Shown here: piece by piece, positions 15,023 through 28,900 of the stretch
Layout: the number at the start of each line of letters is the position of its first letter
Numbering within the stretch: the first letter of the stretch is position 1
Source: Tetrahymena thermophila SB210
Taxonomy: Eukaryota > Ciliophora > Oligohymenophorea > Hymenostomatida > Tetrahymenidae
Direction of reading: 5' to 3'
Assembly: GCF_000189635.1 (NCBI RefSeq)
Contig: NW_002476317.1
Span: forward strand, 806,001-870,000
DNA length: 64,000 bases
The notes under the pieces: generated by a model
What the model saw: the letters and a program-made list of their open reading frames with translations, nothing else
The model's database searches: none
Told to the model about the DNA's origin: nothing
Translations under genes and position numbers: made by a program

Positions 15023-17596
15023 ATGAAAACAAACAGAATTGGTCTCACAAATTTAGAGCAGAAATAAAATTACATTTTAAAATCATTTGAAAATAGAGAA
15101 AATTCGTCAAAATAAAGAAATTACATAGTAAAAAAAATAAAAAACAATAGAGTTTTATCTATTGATCATAAATTTAGTAACTAAACTTAAACTCAACTAC
15201 AAAAAGATAAATTGAATTTTTCTTACTATTCGACAGCCATGAATAGTCCTTTAGATTCTTAGAATTCCACTCCAAACTAAAAGTCAAATAATAATACACT
15301 TTGCTTTTAAGACATTAAAAATAATAACAATAAAAATCAAATTAAAAACGATTTGTGCGTTCAATAAGAAAACCAAAAAAATTAAACACCTTCTCCAAGA
15401 GATGACAAATAAAATAATAATAATTACAGTCCTGTAGTATATAATAAAATATAAAAAAGATCAGCAGGTAATCGTAGATTCTCTGTTAGCAATTAAAAGA
15501 CTATTTTGGATTGTAAGTAATTTGAAAGTAAAATTAGCAAAAACAATAGTGATAAAAGTAACCAATAAATTAAAAAAGTAATTCAAGACTAAGAGTAATA
15601 AGGCAACTAATAAAATATAAAAGAAAAAATGAAACGAACTTAGAATAACTTTTTAACAATAAATGAAAGGAGAAGATCAATTTCGAATACTTTTTAGTTA
15701 AATTAATTGCATAAAAATAAACCCAATTTAGATTTTGAAATAAAAGTCCCTTCTCAATAAATTTAAAATGAAATAGAAAAAAAGTAAATAGTTGAAGATG
15801 AAAACCCCAATTAATAAATATTTTCAATTGCGTATGATTCATATGATCATTCCCAACTCGAAATATTAAATAATGACGAATAATTAGATTCTTCCTATTT
15901 AAGTGATTTTATTGAAGTCAATAGAAACTACATTGAGGAGAATTTATAAGTTTGTTTAAATGCTGACAAAAGCTGTGTTGATTTGCACTAAGGAAAATCC
16001 TCTTTTATAGATGTCATGGTATCTATTGAACTTCCTGAAAAAAGCCAACAACTCATAGAACCATTTGTAGATTCTTTCCGCCGCAATCAGTAAGATCAAA
16101 TAAGAAAGTAGGATATTATTTTGTCTAGGAATTAAGGAGTTCCCTTGAGAAATAAGATATATAACACCAGAGATTACATTACTTCACCTTACGATCTAAT
16201 TATAGTATTGGATGTAAATATGAATTAATAGGTTTTGAAACAGGTTTTGGATTCTATTGAATTTATTATATCAAATTCGAATAAAAACGATAGAATATCT
16301 TTGATAATCCCAATTGGAAATAAGATTCTTAAATCAAATCTGGTCCGTTGCTCTAACGCAATGAAAAAAATTTTAGTTGATGTGCTTTAGAAAGTTTAGA
16401 CAAATAGTAGGCTTTCTAACCACAGAGCCCTTTTAAATGCCTTCTGGACAATTTAAGAAAGGAAGTGTGAAAACTATTAGACAGCTGTATTTTGGTATTA
16501 ATATGGATAAATAACCAAGTCCTTTTCAGAATAAATAAAAGAGGATCTCATACATTTGAATATTAAAACTTCTTTTTCCTTTTATAATTTTCATATAAAA
16601 AATCCTCATGACGATTCTATAAATTATGCTAAAAACCTTTTCACAACTGAGGCTTTTAGCTAGAATTATTTATAAAATTTATCTCATATGAATGGAGGGT
16701 ACTACTATTTCATTGAAAATGGTACCTAGATTGCTTAGTTTAGTGCTAAAGCCCTCGGTTCTGTTAAAACACTTGTAGGCTTTAAGGTGAGTGCTACAGT
16801 TTCGAAGTGTTTGAATTAACAAACAATAAATAGAAATTAAATGAAAAGTAACTAAAATAAAGTCTTCTTAGAGGATAAAATAAATAACTACATCCCAAGC
16901 GCTAAGATAGACTTAATGTATGGAGGAGATGCTGTATGGAGAGAGAATGAAAGCCATTAAGAATATTGCATTGACTTACCTCAAATAAACTCAGGAATTT
17001 CAAAATAATTTAACTTGAGATTCTCATTTTAGGGAACGAACATCTAAATACCAAAAGAAAATTGCTAACACTAAGTTTTCAAAGCACATTTTTATGTTTG
17101 TCATGAAAACTTATATGAAGATTAAAAATACATAATTAGAGATAGCATACTTCAATTAAATTTTAGAAATTACAACATTTAGGATTCCCCACAAATATTC
17201 ATTAATAATGATGTACTAAAAAACTCATATAAATATAAGCTCCTTCCTGAGCTCATAGACTATTTAAAGCTAATTGAAAAAGGAGAACATCAATACGCCT
17301 CAAAAAAACTTGAAGAATCGAAAAGCTATATTAATAATTTATTTAATTGTTCTTCAATTCTAGCAACAGATAATTTAATCTAATTTACTGAGTCTCTAAA
17401 ACATTATTCAAAATATCCTGAAGATTTTAGCGCAAATAAAAAATACGAAATCAGTGCTTTTTTACAATCTTAAATGTTATAGAAAGCAGAAACATTTTAA
17501 AAGAAATTGAATTACGGAATATAATTGAGTGATTACTCGATGAATTACATGTAATTCTACCTATAAAATTTAGCAACTTAAAATATTAACAGCTGA
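15023..17596 (+). CDS. vWA-family protein 2
   Basis: Single exon, 857 aa, start in a good A-rich context. About 290 disordered residues come first, then FIDVMVSIELPEK (the family's pre-vWA strand), then TSPYDLIIVLDVNMNQQ: the MIDAS position reads DVNMN in place of DxSxS. NDRISLIIP, a stretch of FYNFHIKNPHDD at the place of the GFGxDHD loop of related proteins, and NGGYYYFIENGTQIAQ complete the domain. The C-terminal block contains LMYGGDAVWREN and CIDLPQINSGISKQF, which matches the beta-rich domain found after vWA in this family, then a helical tail. The closest reading is an intracellular vWA scaffold; ligand unknown. Flanked by its paralogues. Confidence 0.85.
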
Positions 17597-19377
17597 AAAG
17601 CTGTCTACTTAACCATAAGATATAAAACTAATTAACTTTACTTCCAAAACCATTAAAAATTAAAATTATTAGGTTATATTCAATCTTTGTATATATTAAA
17701 ATTAAATGATCTACATTAAATTTTGTAAATTAATCTTTTAAATTAAAAAAATTCATCTACCATCCAGAAAAACCATTAATTTTAATATTTATATTTGCAT
17801 CTATAACGCATTCTAATGCTTTATCCTATACCTTGTATTCAATATTTAATTAAAAACTCTAAGCAATTTTTTATTACCATTAATTATTAATTAAATCTTA
17901 CTTTCTCAAATCCAGTTACTATTTTTCTATCAACCTATCTATCTATTTATTTAGATAGTAATTTTCTTTTTTTAAATTCTGAAATCTTGAGACATACATA
18001 CTTTATACTTTGCAATAAATTCATTTCAAATTTAAAACTCATCAAAATCAATTGAGAGTAATATTAATTTTTTTTAAAATAGTTTTTTACATATTAAATA
18101 ATGAGACTTACCAAATTTACATAAAAAAATCAAATAATTTTATCCTCTAAAAAGATAAAATTAGTTTTTTAATAAATTTACTTGCTTATCAAAAATTGAA
18201 TTCAAATAATCTTTTATTATAAAAGAAGTAAGTAACCTAATAGCCGGAGGAAAAATTATTTGATTAAGGATGATAAGAAAATTTGGATCCTTAATATATA
18301 ATTGCAAAAGTTTTTATTTTAAGAAAAATGGATAGTAATATATATATAAAGTTGTCTAAAGAACAAATAAACTCAAATAATTGTGGGAGCGAGTATAATA
18401 TGATCTTTTAATATAAAAGAAAAATTAGAGCGATACAATTTAAAAAAAGTGTAATAAATTAAGATTTAAAATAGCAAAAAATAAAAAAAAGGCTTCTATT
18501 AAATTATATTTTGTTCATTTTAAAATAGCTAATGTAATACATATGTTTAATTTCTTTTAAATTATTTTAGTATTATAAAATTTTTATGTTTAAATAAACT
18601 ATTTTCATTTTGAATTATCTTATTTACTTATTTGAGGTATTTTTAAAAAATTTAAGCAAATAATAGGATACACCCAGATTGTTTTATGTGTCAAAAAATT
18701 ATTTATCGCTCTATCTATTAATGTAAATTCAAATGATTATCTAACAAACAAGTAAAATAGAAAAGAAATAACAAATATAGTACTTACTTATCACAATTTA
18801 AATAATTGTAAAATTCAATAAAATTTAAATGCTTGGTTGATTTTCTTTATTTGATTACTGTTATTAATTAGATACTAATTCTTAAATTATTTCAATTACT
18901 GACTATTAACATTATTCAATATAATGAAGCTCCATATTTAAATATACACAAATTATCTTAATAAAAATCTACGTTATTTAAAATTCGGTAAAGAAAAGTA
19001 TTTTATTTACTTAAGCAAAAAATCAATTGTCATCATTGATTATACTTATAAAGAATAGACAATTATTGAAATGATTGACTTAATTACCTATTTCGATCAA
19101 TAAAGTAGAAAAATAGATTCCCACTGTTTTTGTTTTCACAGCTGCAATAATTCGAATTAGTAAACAATGTATTGTATTTGCGTGTAAATTAAAATATTCT
19201 TGGATTTTATCATATTTCTTATAATTACCCAATTTTAGAACACAAAAATGCATATAAAGAATTAAATTAAAAAAGCAAAATATTCATCTTATATTAAAAA
19301 AGTAAATTACTTTATTCAAAGAAGACTAATTAATATCTAACTAATCTAATTAAAAATATTTGCTTTACTTTTAATTT
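17597..19377. other. Intergenic, vWA 2 to vWA 3 (longest gap)
   Basis: 1.8 kb without a supported gene. Mostly A/T, with a slightly more GC-rich pocket at about 18235-18440 that contains a perfect 9-bp inverted repeat (see findings). No tRNA-like fold was recognised. Confidence 0.55.
18263..18295. other. Inverted repeat, possible RNA hairpin
   Basis: ATTAAGGAT at 18263-18271 faces ATCCTTAAT at 18287-18295: a perfect 9-bp stem with a 15-nt loop, in a pocket less AT-rich than its surroundings. It could belong to a small RNA or be chance; strand unknown. Confidence 0.25.
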
Positions 19378-22182
19378 ATGAGTAAATAAGATTTTCATAT
19401 CACAAATGAATATTAATGCACATACAGAAACATATCTAATAATGATGATTAACTAGTAAACACTATTTCTAAAAGTCTTCATTTACAAACTGTTTATTCT
19501 AGAGGTAAAAAGCTTGTACCATCTTAATTTTTAAGAAAATCAACAGACTAGCAGAACCTAAATATGATTGAGTAAAAAAAAATTTCACCCAAAAAATATT
19601 CTCAATCAAAATTGTAAATTCTTCTTTAAAACAACTCAAACAAATTTGTCAATGCAAAATAATTATTAAATAAATATTCTCAAAAATGCAGCAATATTAA
19701 AATAGTTGATTAGGCAGCTAATCAATCAAATATGAGCTAGCAAAATAAGAATTAAAACATGAACTCTTAAAATTAGCAAAATTATGAGCAACTTAGTAAA
19801 AAGAAATTTAGAAGAATAGACCATTCAATAAAATTTAACACTGAGCCTAAGAAAATATAATAAAATAAAGTTAGTGTACCTTTTTCTGCTTCCCCAAGTA
19901 AGAGAAAACTAGTAAATTTCTAATAACCAAAATTCAAGGATGACTTCTCAGAAGATGATAATGAAAATTATTACTTACCTTAAGTAGAATAGCTCTCAAA
20001 AAAAATGGTTGTTTCTAAGTAGAGATCCTCATCACCTTTAAAAAATTTGAGAACAAACTCCAACGCAATAAAAGGTTAAAAAAACGAAAACTTTAAAATA
20101 AGTCTTAAAGTAAATAAAAGATATATCCATAATTTAGAGTAATAATCAACTAGAAGAGAAGAAGCATCATCATCATCTTTTTATTAAAATTCACAAAGAA
20201 CTGCTATAATTCCTCAAAATTAAATAATAAGAGAATAATTAAATTAAAAATAAAATTAGGAGAAATAAAAACAATAATAACCTATTTTTTCTAGTGAGGA
20301 GGAGAACAAAGTGACTAATGATGAAACAGAATTTAGCGATGATATGTTTAAGCACAATATTCACAATATTTCAAAAGAAGATTAGAAAACTGTAAAAATG
20401 AGTGAAATATAAATTTAAAGGAGAGATGGCTTCATTAAAAAAATTCAAAAAAATGATGAAAAGGATGTTAAAAAATAGAAATCAATAATTTCATCAAATA
20501 ATCTTAGTTTGAATTCTACAGATTCGCAAGATGAGAATACCTCAACTAAATCTAAAATTTGTGAAAAAAACCCTTAACTAAGTGAAGATCCTATAAATTA
20601 AGAGTTCTTGGAGGAGTTTACACAAGTAAATAAGCTATTTGTTTAGGATAACTTAGAATTATAAGTCTTAATTGATCGCGAGAGAGTTCAATTATTTCAT
20701 AAAAAATCTTCCTCTGCTGATGTAATGGTTAGCATTAATCTACCAGAAAAAACAGAATCTGCAATTAATCGTTATGTAAGCATGCTAAGAAAAGTAAAAT
20801 TAGAAGCTATCGAAAAAAATTCTAATTCATAAATAAATTGCAAGAAATATTAAACAAAAGACTACACTTGGAGTCCATATGACTTAGTCATCCTCATTGA
20901 TGACAATATTTCTGTAAAGAATATGACTAGTATCAAAAGTTCTATTAATTTTATTGTTCAACAATCATCTTAATTTGATAGAATATGTTTAATATTTCCT
21001 AACTCATAGGAAATTACTAAATCGAAGCTCGTAAAATGCGATTTATCAAATAAAGAATATTTGAAAGATATTTTAAAATATGTGAACCCAAGAGGTGATG
21101 TTGAATCCATAGAGCTTTTAGATTAGGCTTTAGAAATTCTTAATAAAAGACAAGAAAAGAATTTTATTTCTCAAATTTACTATTTTACTGAAGGTTACAA
21201 CATAAAAAAATCTGATGAAATGATAAATCTTTTATAAAAAAAAAATTAATTTACATATTTCTTAAGCACATTTCATTTAAAAAATAATAATTGCGACTCA
21301 AGTATATAATAAATTTCATACTCTTAATAGGGGGACTATCACTTTATTGAAGATACTTCTAATTTACCATTGATAGCTGCAAAAGCTCTAGGTCAGCTAA
21401 AATCTACAGTAGGTTTTAAATCAAGTGCCATGATTATGCCAACTTTAGACAAAAAATTTATAGAAAAAATAACTACAGAAAGGAGATATGGTGGTTCTGG
21501 AATTTGGAAGGAAGATGATGAATTGGAAGCTTAGTCTATAGATCTTTATAATTTGATAGCAGGCTGCTCAAAAAATTATAGTTTGAGATATAGTTTCCCT
21601 GCAACTGGATATCTGATAGGCGATGAATGGATCGAAAAGCCAACATTCAAAGCAGCTTGCTTAGTATTTTTTGAATCATAAAAATATTAATAATATATTT
21701 ATAATGAGTAAATTAAAAAAGTTACATTCGAAAACGGAGATATTTATAAAACAGAGTAAGAATCATTAATTAATAATCCTTACAACCCAACAGTATTAAG
21801 AAATTCTTTTAAATATTAAATCATTGATAGTTTTGAAATACTCATCTAAAACTTGTAAGATAAATTAGAGAGCGAATATAGCTTAATCAAATTTGAGGAA
21901 AATTTAGAATCAATTTTGTAAGAGTATTTCGTTGAAATTTCTCTTCATTTTGAAGAATTTTTGGAAGACATCGCATAATTGCATTAAAAAATATAAAAAA
22001 ATGGCAATTAATCAATTAACAACAATCTAAATAATTTATTAAATTCATTTTTAAATGCACACAAATATCAAAAATCATAATTATCAAAAACAGATATTTC
22101 GTTTAATACTTAAATATCTGAGTATTATATGAACTATGCTTAGTTCTATTTCTAAAGAATATGCTAAAATTAAATTGTTTGA
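19378..22182 (+). CDS. vWA-family protein 3
   Basis: Single exon, 934 aa. A long Asn/Gln/Lys/Ser-rich N-terminus (about 400 residues) with acidic patches and a His tract precedes SADVMVSINLPEK, then YTWSPYDLVILIDDNIS (MIDAS position DDNIS; first Asp and last Ser kept), then FDRICLIFPNSQ. It continues with the FLSTFHLKNN and GDYHFIEDTSN strands, RRYGGSGIWKED and KNYSLRYSFPATGY. The order and spacing match vWA 2 closely. The C-terminal 180 residues are helical. Of the four paralogues this keeps the most of the metal-binding signature, yet the motif is still incomplete. Role unknown; probably cytosolic, with no signal peptide or membrane segment seen. Confidence 0.85.
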
Positions 22183-22905
22183 ATGAATGAGCAAGTGTAA
22201 TAAAATTATTAATCAAATTAGATGATTTATCTATTTAATAAATCATAAAATTAAATATAATTTTCAAATATAAATAATTAATTAAAATATACTTCTATTA
22301 AAATTTACCTTAATTTATTTATTCTTATATAATGTAAACAAATTCATATTTTTCATTGTATCAAATTTTCAAAAATTATTTCTTTATGAAATACAAACAA
22401 CTTTTTTTATTTATTTCTTTGTTTGTTAAATATTCTAAATACAAAAATATATTGAATTTGATTATTTGTTTTACAAAAAAATATATTGAAATTAATTATT
22501 TGTTTTGCAAAAAAAAATATTGAAATTGATTATCTGTTTTATTCAAATAAATAATTTGAAATTGATTATTTAATTTTCAATAAATAATAACTAAGGCTTA
22601 TACTTATTTATTTGTTCTCAATTCATAAAGTAGTTTTTGATTTAGAAATGGAAAATATGTATAAGAAATGAACTTTGAGATCAAATATATTCGATTTTTC
22701 GAAAGAGATTAGATAATTTAAAATGCCTAAACTAGACAAATAAATTAAATTTATTCATATCATCAAAATTAATTTCGATATCTATAAAGGATTTATTTAA
22801 ATTTATCTGCAGAAAGACATTATACATATTAAAGACTTACCTATATTTTTATAATTAATTATTTCCAAATTATTAACTAGTACAATAAAACTAAATTTAT
22901 TTATC
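22183..22905. other. Intergenic, vWA 3 to vWA 4
   Basis: A/T-rich spacer holding an imperfect tandem repeat at 22441-22578. No gene seen. Confidence 0.6.
22441..22578. repeat. Imperfect tandem repeat, about 34 bp, four units
   Basis: Four successive units share a core like ATATTGAAATTGATTATTTG flanked by A and T runs, with small length changes between units. Noncoding; looks like slippage-type expansion. Confidence 0.6.
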
Positions 22906-25344
22906 ATGGGCGATTAAAACTCTGTTTTATCTTAGAGCTTTTACTTGAGACTTTAGCCTGATCGCAAAATATCGATCAGTATAAGATATAATAAGAAACC
23001 TAATGGACCCTTTCTGTAGAAAGATGAGCTATCTATGTATAAATAATCTTTTGATCAATAAATTTAGCAAAGGTCTATGTCTCTGAATAAAAGCAATCTT
23101 TTATCAAGAAGAAATAGTAGTAGTGCATCAAAGAAAAATACTTTACAATAATTATTATTTAAGTAAATTGAATAAAAACCTAAAGAAAATGAATCTATAA
23201 ACAATTCTAACTAATAACTCACAACTCCTAGAAAAAATATTTTAAATTTACAATTTAAATAAGAAACAAATTAATAAATCAATTAGATTTTAAGTAATAA
23301 TAAATAAAAAAACGCAATTACTAAATTTAAGAGCTTTTTAATTAACAAATAAAAAATATTAAATAAAACAGAGGTATAAACAAGTTTTGATGATGAAAAT
23401 GATATTCTAACTTATGATTCTCCCCTTAAAAGCAAAAACTAAACTGAAGTAAGTAACGTTATGTACACAAGTCCTGACGTAAATTAAATAACTCCACCAA
23501 GATGCGGCACTGCTTCTAAGCAGGTGAGAAGAAGATATTCAAATCAATTACTTAATAGTGTAATGAAAGATAAGAATAGATCATACAGCCATCAAAATAA
23601 AATAATTGACTGTAAATAAATATCAAGCTAATAATAAGAAAATACTGCTTCGCCATATCAAGACATCAAAAGTGCTAATGATATTGATAAAGAATTTGAA
23701 ATAGAAAATAATAGTTAATTCAAAGAAAGTTTAATCAATTAAGACTTCATATAATATTTTAGATTTTTTAACAAAAAATTTATTGAAGATAATTTGAAAG
23801 TTTCTCTCGAGACTGACAAGAAAATGCAAGAATTAAATTAAATCGAAAGTACTTGCTCTGCAGATGTGATGATGAGAATTTAAATACCTGAAAAATCTAT
23901 AGAAAATTTATAGAAATATGAATCTTAATGGAAATAGCATTATAAAGTATAATATAGATATTAAGACTTAACCTAAAGTAATAAAAAATTACCATTTAAT
24001 TAATTTAGCTAAAAATACAATTTATCTTAACTCATATATACTCCATACGATTTATTTATCCTTATAGAGGATATCTCGGTCCAATATACAAAGAGAGCTG
24101 TTGAATTTTTACTGCTGAATTCTTATGAGAATGATAGAGTGTGCTTAATTTATGTTTAAAATGACGAAATTTATAATACACCATTGCTTAATTGCAACTA
24201 ATAAAATAAAAATTACCTAAAAAATATCATTTAAAATATTCAATGTGGAAATTTAAAGCAAGAACATAAAGTGAGCATATTTGAAAGATTAAAGAATTTA
24301 ATAGAATAAAGGTTTGAAGTAAATTTTTTAACTCAAGCTATATGGTTCACTCATGGTGTGAGTCTAAAATAGACAACTTAAATTACTTATAAATACAACC
24401 TAATAGACAAGAAATACAGATTTCAAGTTAGTATATTTGAATATATCGATGATAATTTGAAGAGTTTTATCAATAAATTAGCTTTTTAATCATCAGGTAA
24501 TTATTATCTCATTCCATCACATTCAAATTAAAGTGAATAAATTCCTTTTGTAGCTGAGACATTATGTTAGATTAAAAAAACAATTAGCTTTAAATGTTCT
24601 GGAATGGTAAGGCGCTTAACTGAATTGGAATATGCTCAATATAATTAAAATTAAATTAAAAATGCTATTCTTCCAAAAATGCAAATTATATAAAAGTATG
24701 GAGGATAAAAAGTATGGAAAGAAGATACAATATTTTAAGGCAACTAGATATTAATACCATATTTACAGCATGACTCTGATTATAAATACTATATAAATTA
24801 TTAGTTTTAACTTGAACAGCAAAGAAAATACAATTAAATAGAGGACTAAAATATACCTATTTTGAAGGTTGTGTGCCTATGCTTTTTAGATTAAATAAAG
24901 AATAGCGATTACATATTTAAATAGAGTTCATTAGAACTTTAATTCAATATTAAAACTCTAAACAACTAAATTAGTGAAGAACCTTTGAAAAATAACCAAG
25001 ACAACTCTGCTGATTAAATTATTCCAGAATAAATTGTAGAGTAAATTGAAGAATAAAGTTTTTTTTAATTAAAATATAATTGCATATCTTTACTCTCTTC
25101 TTTAACAAATGTGAAGGATATAAGTTACATAAGAAATTAATTAAGCAAAATTTAAGACTCTTTTTTAAAAAGCTAAGAACAACATTTGAAAACTGACTAA
25201 TATGAAGTCAGCAAAATATTAAGTCTCCTATCGGAGCTAAATATTTTTGCATAATAATCTTCTGTTCATTATTGCAATATTATGATTGAAAGTGTTGTTT
25301 ATTCTCTACTCAGATCAAAGAATCCTTATTTTTAATAATAATGA
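22906..25344 (+). CDS. vWA-family protein 4 (MIDAS lost)
   Basis: Single exon, 812 aa, ending at TGA 25342-25344. The N-terminus is about 310 disordered residues. CSADVMMRIQIPEK, then IYTPYDLFILIEDISVQ: the MIDAS Asp is Glu and the serines are out of register, so metal binding is unlikely. NDRVCLIYVQND, an ILPKMQIIQKYGG block followed by QKVWKED, and a shorter, Gln/Glu-rich linker before a helical C-terminus complete it. Same order as vWA 2 and 3. This copy is a derived member; it may act only as a protein-binding scaffold. Open sequence continues past the stop in the same frame for 48 codons, which is weak given that only TGA stops. Confidence 0.8.
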
Positions 25345-25968
25345 ACTAATAATTGAATAAATAATCTATTAACTGTTATTCCTCACTAAGTAAGAATTAT
25401 TTATATTAAGGCATCTTACTAAAATTTTATGGATTAAGGCACTTAACCTAGGATTAAATCTAGAGGAGGAGTAGGTCTTAACTATTGAGAATCTACAGTA
25501 TTTATTTATCTTTTCAAAATTTAACTTTTAATATATAACTAACAAATAATAAAAATCTATTAAAGGACACTACACATCTAAATTATAGATCTTTGATTAC
25601 TAAACTCTTAAAAATTTTAAAAAAGTATTTAATTGTTTTATATATGTATTTATTGAAATAAAAATAACTTTATATTTAATGTTAATCTTACTATAATTAA
25701 ATATTAATTTAAATATTTACTCATATTTAGGCATTTTTAATTTTTTACGTTTTAAGCAAAATTTATTTTTAGTGCAGTAAAAAAATCTTAATATAAGAAC
25801 CTTTTAATAAGATCAGTTAAAAAAAAGGAAATTTTGTTTTGTTATTATTATTACTGTATTATTTTAAAGAAAAAATTTAAAAAATTATTAAGTAAATAAA
25901 TAATTTGCTTATTAGAGTAAAAAAGTAAAAGTAAGGCAAAAAAATACTTAAGTAAATAAATCAAATAA
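25345..25968. other. Intergenic between the vWA and channel arrays
   Basis: 624 bp of A/T-rich sequence that marks the boundary between the two tandem arrays. It holds the promoter of the first channel; nothing else supported. Confidence 0.6.
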
Positions 25969-28900
25969 ATGAGTTTAGATGAAGAGGGAACAAGTGAACA
26001 CTATCGATAGAAAACTTTCCTTTTAAACTAAACTGAGTAGGATTTAAACAGGTTAAAGCATCTGCATGAAAGATTGGAAGATTCATGCCATAGTGAATAG
26101 TAGAATTAAAGTAGAATTGAAGATATTTCAACGTTTCCTTTAAATTAAGTTCATACAAAAAAGAGCTAAATTGATAATGAACATTATTACTAGACAGAAT
26201 AATGCAGTAATAATTAAAGTAAGCTCTCTTAAAAAAACAAAGGAACACTAAACAAGAGTTTCACATAATCCCACCTATATAGCCGCAATAAATTAGAAGA
26301 ATTTGAAATAATTTCAAAGTCTCCAACTTAAAAAGTTATAAATGTGTAATTAAATGATTTAAAACAAGAAATATAAAGGGAAGAAAACAATTTAGTTAAT
26401 AAATCTTCAAATTCATTTATTTCTAAATTAAGAGACCAAAAACTCACATCAAAAAAAACTAATAGCAAGCCTTCTACTGCTTTTGATATAAAAAAAATGT
26501 TCTTTATTAAAAGAGGAGTAGTTAACTTTTTTAAAAATAAAACTCTGTCAGGAAGAAATTACCTCTTAAAAAACAATAAAATAAAGTAATTTATAAATGA
26601 TTAGGCTTCTATTGATGATTAAATTTAATAATCTTGGATTAAACTCTAAATTGAAAATCTATGTAATGTAGTTTAAAACAAAAAAAACTATTTTGCAAAA
26701 ATTCCTCTTTTCAACCCTCAAACCCTGCCCTATTTTATATATTATATAACCATAAATGTTCTTGACTACTTATTTTTTATATTCTTATCTATTCAGATTA
26801 TATTCTCAGCAGATATCTAACACATCGATATTGTATTTAAATGTACAGCATTTAAATGGATAATAGATATTTTAGTTTAGTTAAATACCTTGATGTTTGT
26901 TAAAACAGATATTATAAAAGATAGATCAATTATTATTGTTAAGTACCTTAAAAAATTTGGGATATCAGATATTATTCCAATTATATCATTTTTGATACTG
27001 TCTTAAGTAGATCATTTAAATATTTTGCTTAAGTTACTGTCTTTTATCAAACTAAAAAATACAACGACTCGTTTTAACTAAATTTAATAGCATTTTTGTG
27101 AATTAGTGAAAGATTATTTTTATGTACAATTAATTTAATTGATATTTAAGCTATTCTTAGTTGGGCATATTATTGCTTGCATGTACTACTTGACGGGTAA
27201 AATTGAATTAGAATTTTTAAATAATGATACAACTTGGTTCGATGAAAGTATAGGCTCAGATGGAACTTGGTGGAAGTTATATCTTCAAGCCTTCTATTGG
27301 TCACTAACATTAATGGCAACAGGATCTAATGAAGCAAGAACAACTTTATAAATTTTCTTTACTTCGTTTATAATGTGCTTTACAACAATTATATTTGGGT
27401 ACTTTATCAGTGTAATTGGTATTATTCTTGTTCAAATGGATGAAGAAGAAGATAATAAGAGAAGAGACATAAATATTATCAATGATTTTATGAGAAGGCG
27501 AAATATTAGCAAGTAATTTTTTATTTTAATTCAATTTGATTGTGTTTAATTTTATTACATATTTTTATATAATTTAAATTATATCTCATAAATAAATAAA
27601 AGGAATTTGTAAAGAAGAGTAAATTTAGACTTGGAATACTATTATAAAAAGAATTTTAAAAAGAAATAAATTGAAAATTAATTAGTGCTTAGTAAAATAT
27701 CTTAGCATTTAAATGAATAAATACTTAGGGAGTATTATGGTATTATAATTTAAAAAATATCATTTCTGAACTAAAATTTTAGTGAATAATCTATAAATTA
27801 ATTATGTTTAACAATGGAAGAAGTTCAATACTTACCAAACTAGATTATTTATGATGAAAATGATCATGATGATTTTAGCCTTGTTTACATTTAATCAGGA
27901 GAGGGTAACCAATCAAATATTTTTGATTAAAATTAATAAAAAATTACATTAAATCAAATACAATTATACTATTTATTTTTTTAACTTAAAAGTTGAACTT
28001 ATTCAAACAACATCTAAGGATAATCACAACAATCATATAATTGATACTATTAAGTAAAATTCTATATTAGGATAAGAGAATTTCTTTACAGGTACCTTAA
28101 GAAGCTGTCGGGCAAGAGCTAAAACATTCACTTCTGCGATAAAAATTTCAAGAAATAAATTTATAGAAATAATTAAGAATAATGAAAGTGAGTATGAAAA
28201 ATTTTTATTTATAAAAGACAAAATACTTTTGTATTAAAATTATGATACAATCAAAATAAGTTGCTATATTTGTAATAAATTCTCTCATTTCACAGGAGAT
28301 TGTCCTCTTGTTCATTTTGATAAAAATGAAAGTTATAATAAGATGGGATATCTTTAAAAAGTTAAGTAATAAAGATCTCCATATAAAAGAAGTAAATAAA
28401 AATCTCAAAACACCTTATTACTAATAACTAAGATCAATTATGCAACACAATAATTAATTTCTAATCAAAATTTTGATGGCTTTGCATAAGAAAATGAAGT
28501 TAGTGAGGTATCTACTGAAAGTCCATTTTGTGAAGAAGGAGAAATATCTTAAGAATTGAGCAAAGGTTAAGAGGAAATAAAAAAATCTGATGAAAATATT
28601 CTAAGTAAAGATCTATCTCCTACAGTTAATAAAAATGAATTACTGTTTAATAAATAAGAAGACGAAAAAGAAGAAGTTTAAGAACAAGAATAGGGATAAG
28701 AAGAATTAGATTTACTTTAAATTTCAAATAAAGATTCTTTATAAAAAAATTTAAATATATGCTCACCATTAAAATTAAAAAAAGAATATTCAAAAGAAAA
28801 TTAGTTGAAGCCGTTATAAATATAATAAACTATATCAGAAGAATATAATTTTGACTCTAAATAAAAGAAATAAAATGTAATTTTTTTGTTTATTGATTTA

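Noticed and set aside
13949-22182. Possibility that vWA genes contain extra introns hidden in the N-terminal low-complexity part
   Set aside because: Apart from the 49-nt intron of the first gene, each reads in one frame from ATG to TGA with even codon character, so none is needed.
25345-25488. Extension of vWA protein 4 to the next in-frame TGA
   Set aside because: An in-frame TGA at 25342-25344 ends the protein; readthrough has no support.
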